A stretch of DNA of 64,000 nt, from positions 38,242,368 through 38,306,367 of the forward strand of contig NC_052507.1 in NCBI RefSeq assembly GCF_014356525.2, written 5' to 3'. The notes under the pieces are model-generated. The model was not told where the DNA came from, did no database searches, and was given only the letters and a program-made list of their open reading frames with translations. Source of the stretch: Nilaparvata lugens. Lineage: Eukaryota; Arthropoda; Insecta; Hemiptera; Delphacidae. Positions within the stretch are counted from its first letter, which is position 1, and every line of letters begins with the position of its first letter. Below are positions 24,536 through 35,748 of this stretch, in pieces. Made by a program: the position numbers and the translations under genes.

Positions 24536-25257
24536 AATATTCTGGGAAAATTTCCAATCTCAATAAACTTAAATTAGGAATACTTTTTGAGTACTAGACG
24601 TCTACTTTATAACTCATAGTTGATCATTTTACTAGATATCGTCATCGTTTGTTATCTCATTAATAAATTACTCATCTTTCAATAATAATTTTGTTTGAAA
24701 GCTACAAAAGATTTTTTCAGCAAATAAAGTATAATACTAATTGATTAATGGTGTATGTTGAAAACCCATTTCATGAATGATAGATGAATAAAAAGCTTAC
24801 ATATCCAAGAAAAACAGGATGTCATAGAAAAATGAATTCCAAAATTCGGAATCTAATTATTGTCTGTAAAAAAGCAGAAAGTCTTCTAAGACATTTTATA
24901 CAGTTCTATTGAACAAAATGATTCTTGATTTGATATTTGAAGTTTGAAGGAGTATTCATTTAGATAGGAGTTATAATTCATGAGTTACTTAGTTCAAGTT
25001 GGAATATTGATTCATTCAGAAGATAGGTTACAGAGATATTTTCGAAAACAGTTAGGCTGACTCAATTTTAGAAAATGCAATTCCGCAACATAGCTTATGG
25101 CCGATATGGAACTTTTTATATGTTCATTCGGTGTACTTTTTCTTATTATTTAATATCCATAAGAATCTCATCAGATTTAGTTTCTAACGATTGAAATCGA
25201 ATCAGACCATCTGATCTAAATATGTAATTAATAAATCATAACGAGCAAAGGATACAC

Positions 25258-25472
25258 ATTGTTGGACTTGGGAGTGGTGTAGATGTTCAATTCCTCTTCC
25301 TCGTGTTTGGGACTTTCAATTTTGACTTTGCGTTCTGCAAATTCTTTCTTGTGCATTTTTTGAATGGCATCTAGGGTGGGCTCGGCACCGTTCAAGTGCG
25401 TCAGACTGTAGGCCATCCATGTTTCAACAAACTCCTCTGGATCTACGTTGTTCAGGATACAAATTTCACTGC
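25258..25472 (-). CDS. POLA2: DNA polymerase alpha subunit B, exon 2
   Basis: 215-nt exon starting after a TTTTGTTGTAG acceptor. Its first two bases complete the Cys codon begun in exon 1; 71 codons follow (residues about 27-97). The peptide opens SEICILNNVDPEEFVETWMA, which fits the N-terminal helical domain of POLA2 proteins (pattern EIC-YN-dPEEfVE-W), then EPTLDAIQKMHKKEFA, and ends in an acidic linker EEEELNIYTTPKSNN. The donor is GTGTAT after AAT, non-ideal but giving a phase that joins exon 3 cleanly. This part of the B subunit is known to mediate protein contacts at the replication fork. Confidence 0.78.
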
Positions 25473-25699
25473 CTACAACAAAATTCAAGTAACTCATGAA
25501 TAAATAATTGAATGGTGTTATCAGAGATGATATAGAATTGTGTGAAGAAATAGTTTATGAAAAACAATTGAATTTGATAAACTGGATTTCTCAAATTTAA
25601 CAAAAATTCAACTATTTTAACAGATGTGAAGGTCATAGGTAACATGAGCCCTCATTGTCTTCTTTGTTCTAGAAATGTTCATCATTTTCAAGTTCATCT

Positions 25700-25860
25700 A
25701 CCCATTAAGCTGGTCAAAACATTGTGGAGCAGCGAGGCGAAGGTAGAGTGTACAAGAGAAGGTAGCAGAGATTGTTGATAATAAATGGCATTTATCTAAA
25801 CGTCTTCACTTCCATCTACCTTCGACGCTCCACAATGTTTTGACACATTTGACTACATGC
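25700..25860. mobile_element. Palindromic MITE
   Basis: GTCAAAACATTGTGGAGC and GCGAAGGTAGAGTG at the left are mirrored by CATCTACCTTCGACGCTCC and ACAATGTTTTGAC at the right. No coding capacity. Further partial repeats of the same words (ACTCTACCTTCCAGCTCC) lie just to the right, to about 25920. Confidence 0.55.
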
Positions 25861-27407
25861 AATATTTTTACTCAGCTATCTTCTCTGATACACTCTACCT
25901 TCCAGCTCCTCTATGTTTCGACCCTGAGTACCCTTTCGCTACATTCTTGACTGAGTCGTTCGCCGATTAGCCAACACGAGTCATTCGCATTAGTCTTCAT
26001 TACAATGAGACCTGAAGACGAGTCCAATCAAGGTCAGCGATAACAGGTGAGATAGCAGACAACTTATTCCTACATGCATAATTATTGCATAAAAGTAGCA
26101 AAATGTTTTGATTTTTCTATGTTCCAAACAATACCTTCAATATTGATGACAAAAATTGAAATATAAATCTGATGTTAAAACTGCATTTTTCATGTGGTAA
26201 ATGAAGAATCAATACTGTGGTACTATCAATACTGGACAAGTAATTCCAGACCTGACAGATTGTTATCAATAGTTGTAAAACTTGTCTGATGCAATAGAAT
26301 TGAAGAGCAACTACTCATTCAACTCGAAATAAGACTAGTCTAGGCTATTTAAAAATAAAAGTTGTAACTTACAATCAGGTTTAATAGGTACTTTATGTGA
26401 GCATTGTAGCTTAATGTAGCTCATTAAGTGTCACCCAGGGAGAAATCAAATAAACAGGTGTGTATTGTTTATTTGTGAAATAAATTATGATATAGGAAAT
26501 GTAATTTATATAGCAAAATCTACAATCGTTGCAAATGCTTTCAAATTCAAATTTGATTAATCATTGCCCGTGATGAATTTCACTGACAAATTCACAATAT
26601 TATTCAAGTGGAAGCTTGAATACTGATGAATTAAGAACCATGGTATGGTCAAAGAATTGGAAATGATTTGATACTATAAGCCTAATGAGGAGTGCAATAG
26701 TGCACTCGATTATTTTTCATTTTGTTCATGATTTGTTCGAATTGTACAATCACTGAGTAATAAACTGTGTTTCTCTTTTCTTTGATACAATGAAGTGGAA
26801 TAATTTGATTTTTCTAATGGGTATAGGGTACACTATAATGTGTAGGACTATTAGTTTTATCAACATACGATAAATGTTGACACATCACAGCTTCTTAAAA
26901 GGTAAATAAACGTACAAGTATAGACGATGCATTTTGCAGACACTCGGTTTGTCTCCTTTAAAACAGTCTGTGGATGGATGGATTTGAAAAGATCTGTCGC
27001 CGGCTTGAACAATGCGGGTGTTCACACCGACATCTGTGTATCCGCCAGCCGACGTTCCAAGAAACACTGCTCGCCTTCGGATGTTTTCGAATCACTCTGG
27101 GAGCGATTCTCTCCAGGCATCCGAGCGGATGTTTTAGATAAAGATCTCTCATCATAAACCTAAATCACGAGTAATGAAGATAGGAGAATTCTAATTTCGG
27201 ATTCGGATTCAGCGCCTTGTGTTGCTCTGCAGAGTAAAATAGCTTGGTCTGAACAAAGCTTTACACTTGGTTCGGCAGATTATGGTGTCCGGACACCAGA
27301 TTTCGGTAACCCGACTAGTGTTTGTATGTCTTTACTTTACTTTTCTTTTTACCAACTATATCATTGAGATCAGGGGCACGTCAGGTAAGGTAGGTGAGGT
27401 CAGGGTA

Positions 27408-29455
27408 TCAGCGGAAGATCCGTTGAGCGCTTAGCTCCATGAATTCTTGTATTGAATACAGAGCGTTCTCAGTCAAATACTTTTTGAGTGCCTTTTTGAA
27501 TTGGTTTTGACATTTTTGTTTGAGGTCATCCGGTAGGCAGTTGAAAAATTTACACCTTGAGGATTCTGGTTGTTTTTGTAGTCTGTTGTAGGGAATTTCA
27601 AGATTATTTTTTCTTCTTGTGTTGTGCTCGTGGATATTTTTTCTGTGTGGCTTGTCTGGTTTGAATTTTTTTATATGCATGATTGTTCTAAGTATGTATA
27701 GGGATATTACAGTGAGGATCCTATCCTGTATGAAATATGGTTTGCAGTGTGTATCGTGTGGTAAACCATTTATTATTCTTATTATTTTCTTTTGGATAAT
27801 TAGAACTTGCACAATGTAGGTCTGCGGGGCTGCTCCCCATGCTATTATTCCATAGCCCATATGTGATGCAAATAGCGAGTAGTAAGCTATCAGAGCAGGT
27901 GTTTTTGTCAGCTATTGCCTTTATACGTTTGATGGCATAGAGGGCTGAGGATAGTTTACCTACCAACTTTTCAATGTGTTTGTCCCATGTCAGGTGTGCA
28001 ACAAGTGTAATTCCCAAAAATCGAGCTGTATCTGTCACCTGTTCATAAGTATTTAGTTGGTTTTCGGTTGCTGATCTTGTATTGAAATTTATTACTGTAC
28101 TTTTGGAGGTGTTTATATTAAGTTTAAGGTTTGTCAGGGATGTTTTTGTTAAAGCTATGGTAGTTTTATAATTTAATTGTAGTTCGTCCTGGTCTTTCCC
28201 ATGTATGATTGTTGTGTCGTCGGCGAATAGAGTACATTTAGAAAACATTGGAAGTTGTTTGGGCAAACCGTTTATGTAAATAAGAAATAATAATGGTCCC
28301 AACACAGATCCCTGCGGTACTCCGTTTTTCATAGGTTGGGCTAGAGATCTGGCGGTCATGGTTTTGCCTTTGTTTTTGTATCTAAGCTCCACGCATTGGT
28401 ATCTGTCTGTTAGATAGTCTTCCAACCACTTCCCTGCTTGGCCTCGTATTCCTATTTTGTAAATTTCTGATTTTAGAATGTTCCAGTCCAGACTGTCGAA
28501 GGCCTTTTTAAGATCTAGAAAGATTGCGGATACCTTTTTCTTTTGTTCCCAGTTTTGTGTGACAAAATATAAGAGGTCTGCTAAGACTGTATCTATTGTC
28601 TTATCGTTTCGGAATCCATGTTGGTGAAAATGTAGTTTGTTGTTTTGTTTCATATAATTCAGAATCTGCAGATTGTAGATTGCTTTTTCCAGGTATTTTG
28701 ATGAAGTAGGCAGTGTTGCTATTGGTCGGAAGTTTTCTATAGCTTATTTGTTTTATCATTTTTTTTATACTTTGGATAGACAAGTGATATTTTCATGTAG
28801 TCTGGTACTGTTGCTTCTGCAATGGAGGAGTTTACTATTTTGTAGAATCGTATGATAAATTTCGTCATGACAGTGGTAGAGCAGTTTTCCCGGGATCCCA
28901 TCTATTCCCGTCGAGTGTTTATGCTTGGTCATTAGGAAAATGTCAATCAGATCTCTTTTTGATATGCTCTTGAACATTTCCAATAGGGCCTCGTTTTCCT
29001 GGTTTGTGGCAAGATAAGAATTTGGGAGTTAGCATTTGAATACTGGTTTGGCCGACATTTACGAAGTAGTTATTTAAATATTCCACTAGGGTGTGAGGGT
29101 CTGTTTCTAGTTTGTTACCCATTACCAAACTTAGTACGTCATTTTTAGTGTTTTTCTTCATTTTCTGTTCCTCATTTATTACCTTCCATGTTTCTTTAGT
29201 TTGATTTGCTGACTGCTCTATTCTGTCTGTTATGCATCTCCTTTTCTCTGCTTTGACTTCCCTATCATATAGTTCCTTTGACTGTGAGTATTTAGTCTTG
29301 TGTTCGTGGGTTCCGGTCATTTGGTATAAGGTGTTGGCATCAAGTAGCTTCTGTCTCAGGTCTCTTATCCTTCCAGTGACTTCAAAACGTCTTGTCTTTT
29401 TTCTGTTTATTCTTCCTGCTTTGAAGGGGCAAATGTAGTTCATGTGGTATAGCAT
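27408..29455 (-). pseudogene. Jockey/CR1-type non-LTR reverse transcriptase, broken
   Basis: Reverse transcriptase of a LINE-like retroelement, which copies its RNA into nicked chromosomal DNA. From the 5' side: a helical linker (28990-29455), a block FKSISKRDLIDIFL...STGIDGIPGKLL (about 28860-28980), then RT motifs HQHGFRNDKTI, AIFLDLKKAFDSLDW, GVPQGSVLGPLLFLIYING and the catalytic FADDT (about 28210-28650), and the thumb/C-terminal part MGYGIIAWGAAPQ...IIQKKIIRIING to the stop at 27408. At least three frame breaks are visible (near 28985, near 28750 and near 27905). The upstream endonuclease domain is missing, so the copy is 5'-truncated. It lies in POLA2 intron 1 in the same orientation as the gene. 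The clade call is from motif style only. Confidence 0.85.
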
Positions 29456-29516
29456 GGTCTCTACAAAATGGTCTCAATCGGGTAGCCAGCCCGGCAGTCA
29501 ATCCTGCTGTATTCAG

Positions 29517-29771
29517 CCGGTCATTCACTATCTGATTTCTTTTCCAACACTGTTCTTTCACTTCTCACGCTCCGAATGGTGGAATTGTTGTCCACGAGTT
29601 AGTCCAACATCCCCACTCTCGACTCTGACTACACAGCTGAACTTGTGATGTTTGATGTTTTGGGTGGTCCGGCTAGGCATCCAACATCAACAGCCCCATT
29701 CACGGTCCGACGTGGAATCCAACATTGAATGTTAGGCCTCAAATTGGACAAGAATCGGATAGTGAATGGCC
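29517..29771. mobile_element. Palindromic MITE next to the retroelement
   Basis: GGTCATTCACTATCTGATTTC at the left is mirrored by GAATCGGATAGTGAATGGCC at the right, and inner words CCAACATC and GATGTTTGATGTT also pair. It directly adjoins the truncated 5' end of the retroelement. Confidence 0.55.
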
Positions 29772-30237
29772 TGATCAAGGTACTGCTTTCCCAGGGTGCT
29801 TTACATTCTGAGCATTCTCAAGTCATGGCTACTAGGCTACTATAGAATAGAAAATAATAAAACTAAAAAATTTAGCTTTCTGACATAATTTGTTATGTTT
29901 GACATGATTTGTTAAAATTTTGTTTTATAGGCCTACAGATTTTTTTCAGTTGTTCTGTAATTGAGTGCTTACGGTACTGGATGCTCGTTGCTAGTGCACA
30001 AACTTTGTTTTGCTAGCAACACCAATATAAATTATTATTTAGTTTTAATAAAAGCTTCTGTAATTTTTTGTTAACTTCTCAATGTATAAAACTGAAATTT
30101 GTTTTTCATTTTTGTAAATTTCATAAATTATTTGGTAATAAATCTTCTAGTCATACCTTTGAAATTGAGAATGATGATGTTGGAAATATTAAGTATTATG
30201 GAAATATTAGGTGCCGGTTGCACAAAAGCCGGTTAGG

Positions 30238-30671
30238 TGTAAGTGCACGTCCAGTGCCAACATACCTGTCATGACATTTTTGGTTGGGATCGATTTAGTA
30301 TGTTATTTGAGTACAAAATCACAAAAATTAAACGGCGGTCACTATTGTTTTTAAAATAAACTAAGTTCAAAGTAGCACAATTTTACATGCATTTAACCCA
30401 TGAGTACGGTAGCAGCCATTTTGATTATTGAAATCAACAAATTATGATATTCCTAATTAATCTGAGTTTTCCTAACCTAAAGCTTTTCCTAACCTTAGCT
30501 ACTTATGGTTGCTACTTATAGGTTAAATGCATGTAAAGTTGTGCTACTTTGAACTTAGTTTATTTTAAAAACAATAGTGACCGCCGTTTAATTTTTGTGC
30601 TCAAAAAAACATACTAAATCGATTCCAACCAAAAATTTTATGACAGGTATGTTGGCACTGGTGCACTTTAG
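30238..30671. mobile_element. MITE, GTGCACGTCCAGTGCC family (copy A, empty)
   Basis: Ends AAGTGCACGTCCAGTGCCAA and its inverse GGCACTGGTGCACTTT. Long inverted arms include GGTTGGGATCGATTTAGTATG and AAACTAAGTTCAAAGTAGCAC. The centre reads GCTACTTATAGG with a single TTA. Copy B at 53476-55744 has a 1.76-kb insertion exactly there. Just outside the left end is GCCGGTTGCACAAAAGCCGG, an end-like word of another MITE. Confidence 0.75.
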
Positions 30672-30871
30672 CCACTTAAACTTTGATGGTAGCCTACCAA
30701 CCAAAAGGGAACAAAGGAAAGATGTAAGAAATGCATACGGTAAATTAAAATCCGATCATCAGAAATGACGAGATTATTTAAAGGAATTGATATTACAGAT
30801 TAGTTTTTGATTTACACGATAACCCTTTAAAATAGAAATTGGATAGAAATTTAGATCAAGGTTTTACTTAC

Positions 30872-30947
30872 ATTTGTCAAGAACGTCATCGGAGGGAGTT
30901 ATACAGAGTTCGTTAAACTGGTTTTGAACTTCTTCACGTATGTTCAT
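30872..30947 (-). CDS. POLA2: DNA polymerase alpha subunit B, exon 1 (start)
   Basis: First coding exon: ATG plus 24 codons and one base, ending at a perfect GTAAGT donor. The peptide begins MNIREEVQNQFNELCI and continues TPSDDVLDK; joined to exon 2 it reads DKC-SEIC, in frame. This matches the usual N-terminal start of POLA2 proteins (an E-v-eqF-elgi-s-eevldKc pattern). The start codon context (AACCATGAA on the minus strand) and the absence of an alternative upstream Met support this start. The 5' UTR and promoter would lie between 30948 and about 31170; no TATA box is evident. Confidence 0.75.
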
Positions 30948-31169
30948 GGTTGACTAGTTTCTTTTCATTCTTCTATTAAATTTATACTTTACACTAAGCA
31001 GTTTTAAATAAGACTAGACAAAAACAAAAACTTTGACAAATCTTTAAATGCAGGAGACAAAGGAATACCGGTTTATCACATCACTAATGACGCGGATGGC
31101 GCCTAAAATTCCAATTCCAAACTCAAAAGAAGAAAGAAACAGAATGAAATTTAAGAAAGAAGAAATATT
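30948..31169. promoter_or_regulatory. Probable POLA2 upstream region
   Basis: 222 bp between the POLA2 start codon and a possible divergent exon. The stretch around 31085-31105 (AATGACGCGGATGGCGCC) is locally GC-rich and holds GGCGCC, similar to E2F-type words common upstream of replication genes, but there is no direct evidence of function. Confidence 0.3.
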
Positions 31170-31236
31170 ATGACCGTTTTAGAAAATCATAATATCGCAT
31201 CTTCAAAACTCATAAGCTGGCGTACAGCCAAACTTT
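31170..31236 (+). CDS. Possible first exon of a divergent gene
   Basis: An ATG at 31170 opens 22 codons (MTVLENHNIASSKLISWRTAK) followed by CTTT and a strong GTGAGT donor at 31237. If not spliced, the frame stops near 31301 after 43 residues. The product is not recognised. Only the placement, back to back with POLA2, and the donor support it. It may be chance. Confidence 0.25.
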
Positions 31237-31849
31237 GTGAGTATAGACTTGATCTGGAAGATAATGGAACCTTGGAAAGTGATAAGAGGTTACATAGTTG
31301 AGTTGTTGCTTTCAAATAAGAATAATATTGTGCTGATATTTTTAAAATGTTTCAATTATATCAAAAATTAGAATGCCTGCATCCTAGAGCAAAAATGTAT
31401 GTTTGTGTTGTATAGAGTTTGACTAAGCGTCACCGTATAACACTTAAGGATGCGATATTTTGCACAAGCTTTGAAGTCAACAAACCTGTTGAATCAAACA
31501 TTTATTTTCCATTTTTCAATTAAATTCTATGAAAATTTACCGTGAACATTCCAGACGATGATATTTTCAGTTATTTCAGATATAGATTTATTTGACTTGA
31601 TTGATGCAATGGTCCAAGCTCAAATTCTCAGCGTGATCATCTAGACAAAATTGTTATTGAAAGATTAGAATTACTCGAATTTATAGTAGACGACAATAAG
31701 TAGCTTGAAAATTTACTTGGAGTAAAACTAACTGTGTTTTGTCCTACCTTCTTTGCGAAGTAGGAATAATTAATTATTCATGCTTTTTACAACTTCCACA
31801 GATTAATGGTACATTCCTGATTCATTTTAAATACATACTAAGGGCCGTT
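31237..31849. other. Unassigned stretch
   Basis: AT-rich sequence without recognised coding or repeat ends. If the divergent exon is real this would be its first intron. Confidence 0.3.
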
Positions 31850-32759
31850 TGCACAGTGTAAGTTTAAGCTAAAGCTTAAACCAAATCTGGATTTTTTTTG
31901 TTTATACTAAAATTCCGTTTGCACAGTATCAGTTTGAACTCTGTGTTGAGTTTAAACTCTTGGAAAGTTTAATCCCCCAAAGCAGGAGGTTTAAACCAAA
32001 TAATTTGTATTAACTTGACATCTGTAAAGATTTGATGGGGAAACAGCTGATAAGTAAATTATTTTTCAACGGTTGTTTTTGATGCTTCTGTAGACGATAG
32101 TAATTATTATTTAGGTTACAGTGGATCATTATCTGAATGTAAATATAATTATAATAGAAGAATTGATAGAAAATTCTGGGATGATAGACATTTTTTTAAA
32201 CGGTTTTGCTTGAGTAAAGCAACTGCCAATTTAGTATTTGATTAAATACACCACTTGATAGAAAATAAGACAATTTTTAACAGTGGTCTTTAATTAGAAA
32301 ACGTTCTTAAAACACATACCGTAACAGAGATATTTCTCTTTCGAAAGATTTTTAATAAACAAGGAAGACCTTGGTAGTTTTAAGCGTAACAAAATAACTT
32401 TTTCTTACATTCTAAAATATATTTTTGGTGCCAACTAAATAGAAATTGTATCTAATAGTAATATAGCATTCCATCATTTTATGAAGAACTTCTTGATCGC
32501 TTTTCACTTTTATTACCGTATAGCTTACAGCTCTGTGGATTTGGTACGAGGAAATAATTCAGTTATTCAGTATATTCAGTCCATGACCGGCAGTCGCCAG
32601 ACAGACTTTGTCAAAATATAAAACAATCAAAACACAAATAATGAGAGATGGCCACAGATAGGTTGTTTCGTGTGGCTCTGTAGATGGACTGCCATAGTAA
32701 CTCATGAAACAATCTCAAACTGGTCTACAAGTCCACTGGTCTCATCATCTCTCAATGAG

Positions 32760-33520
32760 TAGAGAGGGTAGTTGATGAATTTTTCACGAACCAGCCTACA
32801 AAACTTCCCATACTCCAGCTCACGAACACAAATTGGCAGTCTGTTAAAAATTTTTAGCATTCGTGTGCTTTCGATAGTCTGGAGTAGGGCAGGTCAATGT
32901 TGCCCCGTCTCCTGGTATTGTGGTGGTGCAGCTGGCCCCTCTCCTGGTAGGCATGAACCTCACTCCTCAGGAGCCGTAGGGAGCTATACATGTACTGACT
33001 GTACACTCAGTATTCAGGCATTTGAAGATTGGCCGGCAGTGCTCCAGGTAATGCGATGACGTTATGACACGAAGAACTTTCTTCTGTAGAAGGAGAATCC
33101 TTTCACAGCTACCTGCATGGCCCCATAGTACTATTCCGTAGCTTATATGACTATGGAACAGCCCATGGTAGGCTGTAATTAAGTAGTTGGCAAGCACATG
33201 TAGCTTGAGCTTCCGCATCAAAAACGTCACCCTGGCCATTCGATTGCACGGCATGCCAATATGTCGATCCCATGTAAGAGTGGGGTCCATCACAGAACCC
33301 AATAGTTTGACCTCCACCTCACCATGAGCCTGACCACGCCTTAAGGTGCACAACAGGTTATGTATGGGGGTCCTCATCCTGGGCCAGCAGGATGGACGGT
33401 ATCATCAGCAAACAATAAGGCTCTATCCATGCACACTGAAGTCGTTGATGAATACAAGGAACAACAGAGGACCAAGAATCGATCCCTGCGGCACTCCATA
33501 GATCACCTCCTTCAACCGTG
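32760..33520 (-). pseudogene. Non-LTR reverse transcriptase fragment
   Basis: C-terminal half of a LINE-like reverse transcriptase. The minus strand begins with [19 protein letters not shown] near 33500, has a disrupted FADD box near 33400-33420 with a frame break, and continues as KLLGSVMDPTLTWDRHI...YGIVLWGHAG...LLLQKKVLRVI...HCRPIFKCLN and a basic C-terminal segment with HNTRRRG near 32930. Lacks everything upstream of the GVPQGS motif. It differs in sequence from the intron 1 retroelement, so it is a separate family. It was truncated at its 5' end on insertion or later. Confidence 0.8.
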
Positions 33521-33706
33521 ATTCCGCACCATTCACCAATAGTAGCTATACATAACCTCAATTTACTAATGGTTTGTAAACAAATTTCCTGTAAAATTAG
33601 CCTTCCTGATATTATAAACAATGACATTCTATTACCAACTTAATGCTAAACTAGTTTAACTTAAACTGGATTAGTAAATGCTCTGAGAAACCGATTCAAG
33701 TTTAAA

Positions 33707-33766
33707 CTATCTGTTTAATTTTAGTGATCTCAATATCAAAATCATGATGGCTCATAGGTATTGTTA
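33707..33766 (-). repeat. 60-bp inverted fragment of the Penelope-like element
   Basis: The reverse complement matches 35102-35161 of the adjacent Penelope-like coding region at 59 of 60 positions by eye. The one difference changes a TAG stop in the main copy to GAG here. It ends within about 8 bp of the start of the readable Penelope-like frame. Confidence 0.85.
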
Positions 33767-33773
33767 ACATCCG

Positions 33774-35748
33774 ACACTAAATAATAGGCCTATCATTCAA
33801 CATCAACACAAGTTTGCTGATAGGGTAGCTAATTTCTCACAAGTCCAATTTTCATCCTCAGAGACAGAGTTACTAGGACGAGGTAACAAATACAGTAGTC
33901 ATAACTATTTGGATAACCAACAACTTGAACGACTAGCATGCAGCATTGATAGCAATTGGGAAGCCTCAAAGAACAAAATACTAACTAACAGATGTGCTGA
34001 CATAATTCTTCAAGAAAAGACAAGGGAACTTCGACCAGAGATCACAAAAACGGCTGACATCATGAAGAATTTAAAGAAGAAGATGAAAACCAATGACCTG
34101 ATGATTTTGAAAGCTGACAAAGGATGCACTACAGTAATAATGGATAAGGACGAATATCTAAGTAAGGTAAACCATTTCATTGCAGATAACAATTTTACTG
34201 AGATTAACTCCAATCCCACCACCAAAATCAATAGCTTGATTAGAAATAAGTTGACCACCACCACCAAATTATTTAACAAGAACGAAACTAAGTATCTAAC
34301 AGTTATGAATCCATATCCACCTAGACTTTTCGGTCAACCTAAATTACACAAAACTAATGTTCCTATAAGACCAGTGGTATCTTTTGTTAATTCCCCCTGC
34401 TCTAAATTAGCTCACAAACTGAATAGCACCTTTCGGTCATTAACAGGTTTTCAACCAAAGTTCAGTATTGAAAATTCATTGGAGTTAGTCAACAATATAA
34501 AACATATTCCTGCTCTATCATCCTATAAACTTGTGTCATTTGATGTTACTAATTTATTCACTAACATTCCGGTGGGAGAAAGTCTTGAAAGAGCTGAGGA
34601 AATAATGGAAGCCTCTATAAATGATCATACACTCAGAGAAGAACTGATAGGATTGATGAAGTTATGCACTCAGCATAATTATTTCAAATTTAATAATAGA
34701 TTTTTTGAACAAAGAGAGGGGTTGGCAATGGGGTCACCCCTCTCACCACTCCTAGCTGAATTATTTATGGATAAGTTAGAAAGTAGAATCATTGAAAATA
34801 GTCATTTCAAAGATAAAATTGTTTACTGGTTTCGATATGTTGATGATATTATTTGCTTATGGAAAGGAAGTAACAGACAACTAGACAATTTTCTTTCCTA
34901 TCTGAATGGATTACATCAGAGTATAAAATTCACTGTAGAGGTAGAACAGGATTGTGTATTGAATTTTCTAGATTTAAGAATAGATCATAGCACTGGTTTT
35001 CACAAGTTTTCTATTTTCAGAAAACCAACCCATACTGATGTTATCATTCCTCTTCATTCTTGTCATCCTATTTCTCACAAACTTGCTGCTTTCAATAGCA
35101 CTAACAATACCTATGAGCCATCATGATTTTGATATTTAGATCACTAAAATTAAACAGATAGCTGTCACAAATGGGTATGAAGATAGTATGGTGGACAGAT
35201 TATTGAGTAAAATTAATAGAAAAATTTCAATCAATTCTAGCTTTGTAGGCTTAAACTGTGAGGAGAAGACTTAGATAACAATTCCATATTTAGGCCTTGT
35301 ATCTGATAAAATAGGTAGGGAATTGAGGAGGAATGGATTTCATGTTGCTTTCAAGACCAAACCGATTTTAAATAGTCTATTTAGCTGGAGTAAAGACGAA
35401 ATTGATATGTGGGATAAATGCGGGGTGTACAAACTTAAATGTGATGATTGTAATGCTTGTTACGTGGGTCAGACTGGTAGAAGTTTCAAAAGTAGAATTA
35501 AAGAACACATCAGAGATTGGAATAAACAAAATGGGGAATCTAACTTTGCAGAACATTTGATAACAAATAATCACAAGTTCACAGTTAAGGAGAATGTTGA
35601 GTTTCTGCATGCTAATAACAAAGGCAGATCTTTGAATATTCTAGAGGCTTTAGAAATAACAAGAGTAATTAAGGAAAATTCCCAGTATAGTTTAAATGAC
35701 CAGATTCATTTCAAACAGTACAACACTACGAATTTAGTTTTATCATAA
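33774..35748 (+). pseudogene. Penelope-like element: reverse transcriptase + GIY-YIG nuclease
   Basis: Coding region of a Penelope-like retroelement, whose single protein joins a telomerase-like reverse transcriptase to a GIY-YIG endonuclease. Open sequence starts near 33774, upstream of any in-frame Met. RT signatures: KADKGCTTVIMDK, PRLFGQPKLHK, SYKLVSFDVTNLFTNIP, GLAMGSPLSPLLAELFMD and the catalytic WFRYVDDI. The linker runs to HKLAAFNS near 35098, where a frame break occurs; the original frame continues in another phase as TIPMSHHDFDI, with a TAG near 35136 and another TAG near 35271. The C-terminal endonuclease follows: GVYKLKCDDCNACYVGQTGR with FKSRIKEH, the GIY-YIG core and its arginine. 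Otherwise near full length. Three visible lesions make it inactive as written. Confidence 0.9.

Larger units (their letters stand above)
2947..25257 (-). other. POLA2 intron 2 (22.3 kb, TE-filled)
   Basis: Begins after exon 2 at AAT followed by GTGTAT (alternatively two bases later, with a shifted acceptor) and ends at the TTTTTTCAG acceptor of exon 3. It holds the foldback, mariner and MITE elements listed separately. The junction peptide TPKSNN-SVKTKT is compatible with the variable linker of the family, but an unrecognised small exon inside the intron cannot be excluded. Confidence 0.6.
25473..30871 (-). other. POLA2 intron 1
   Basis: Runs from a perfect GTAAGT donor to the TTGTAG acceptor. 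It contains a palindrome at 25700-25860, a retroelement (27408-29455), a MITE at 29517-29771 and the MITE at 30238-30671. A GC-rich stretch at about 26930-27170, open on both strands, has no recognised product. Confidence 0.65.

Noticed and set aside
26885..27157. GC-rich region open on both strands inside POLA2 intron 1
   Set aside because: Neither translation shows a known motif, and there are no matching splice phases. It may be an old repeat.
32772..33059. Plus-strand open frame over the non-LTR fragment
   Set aside because: It is the antisense shadow of the minus-strand reverse transcriptase C-terminus.
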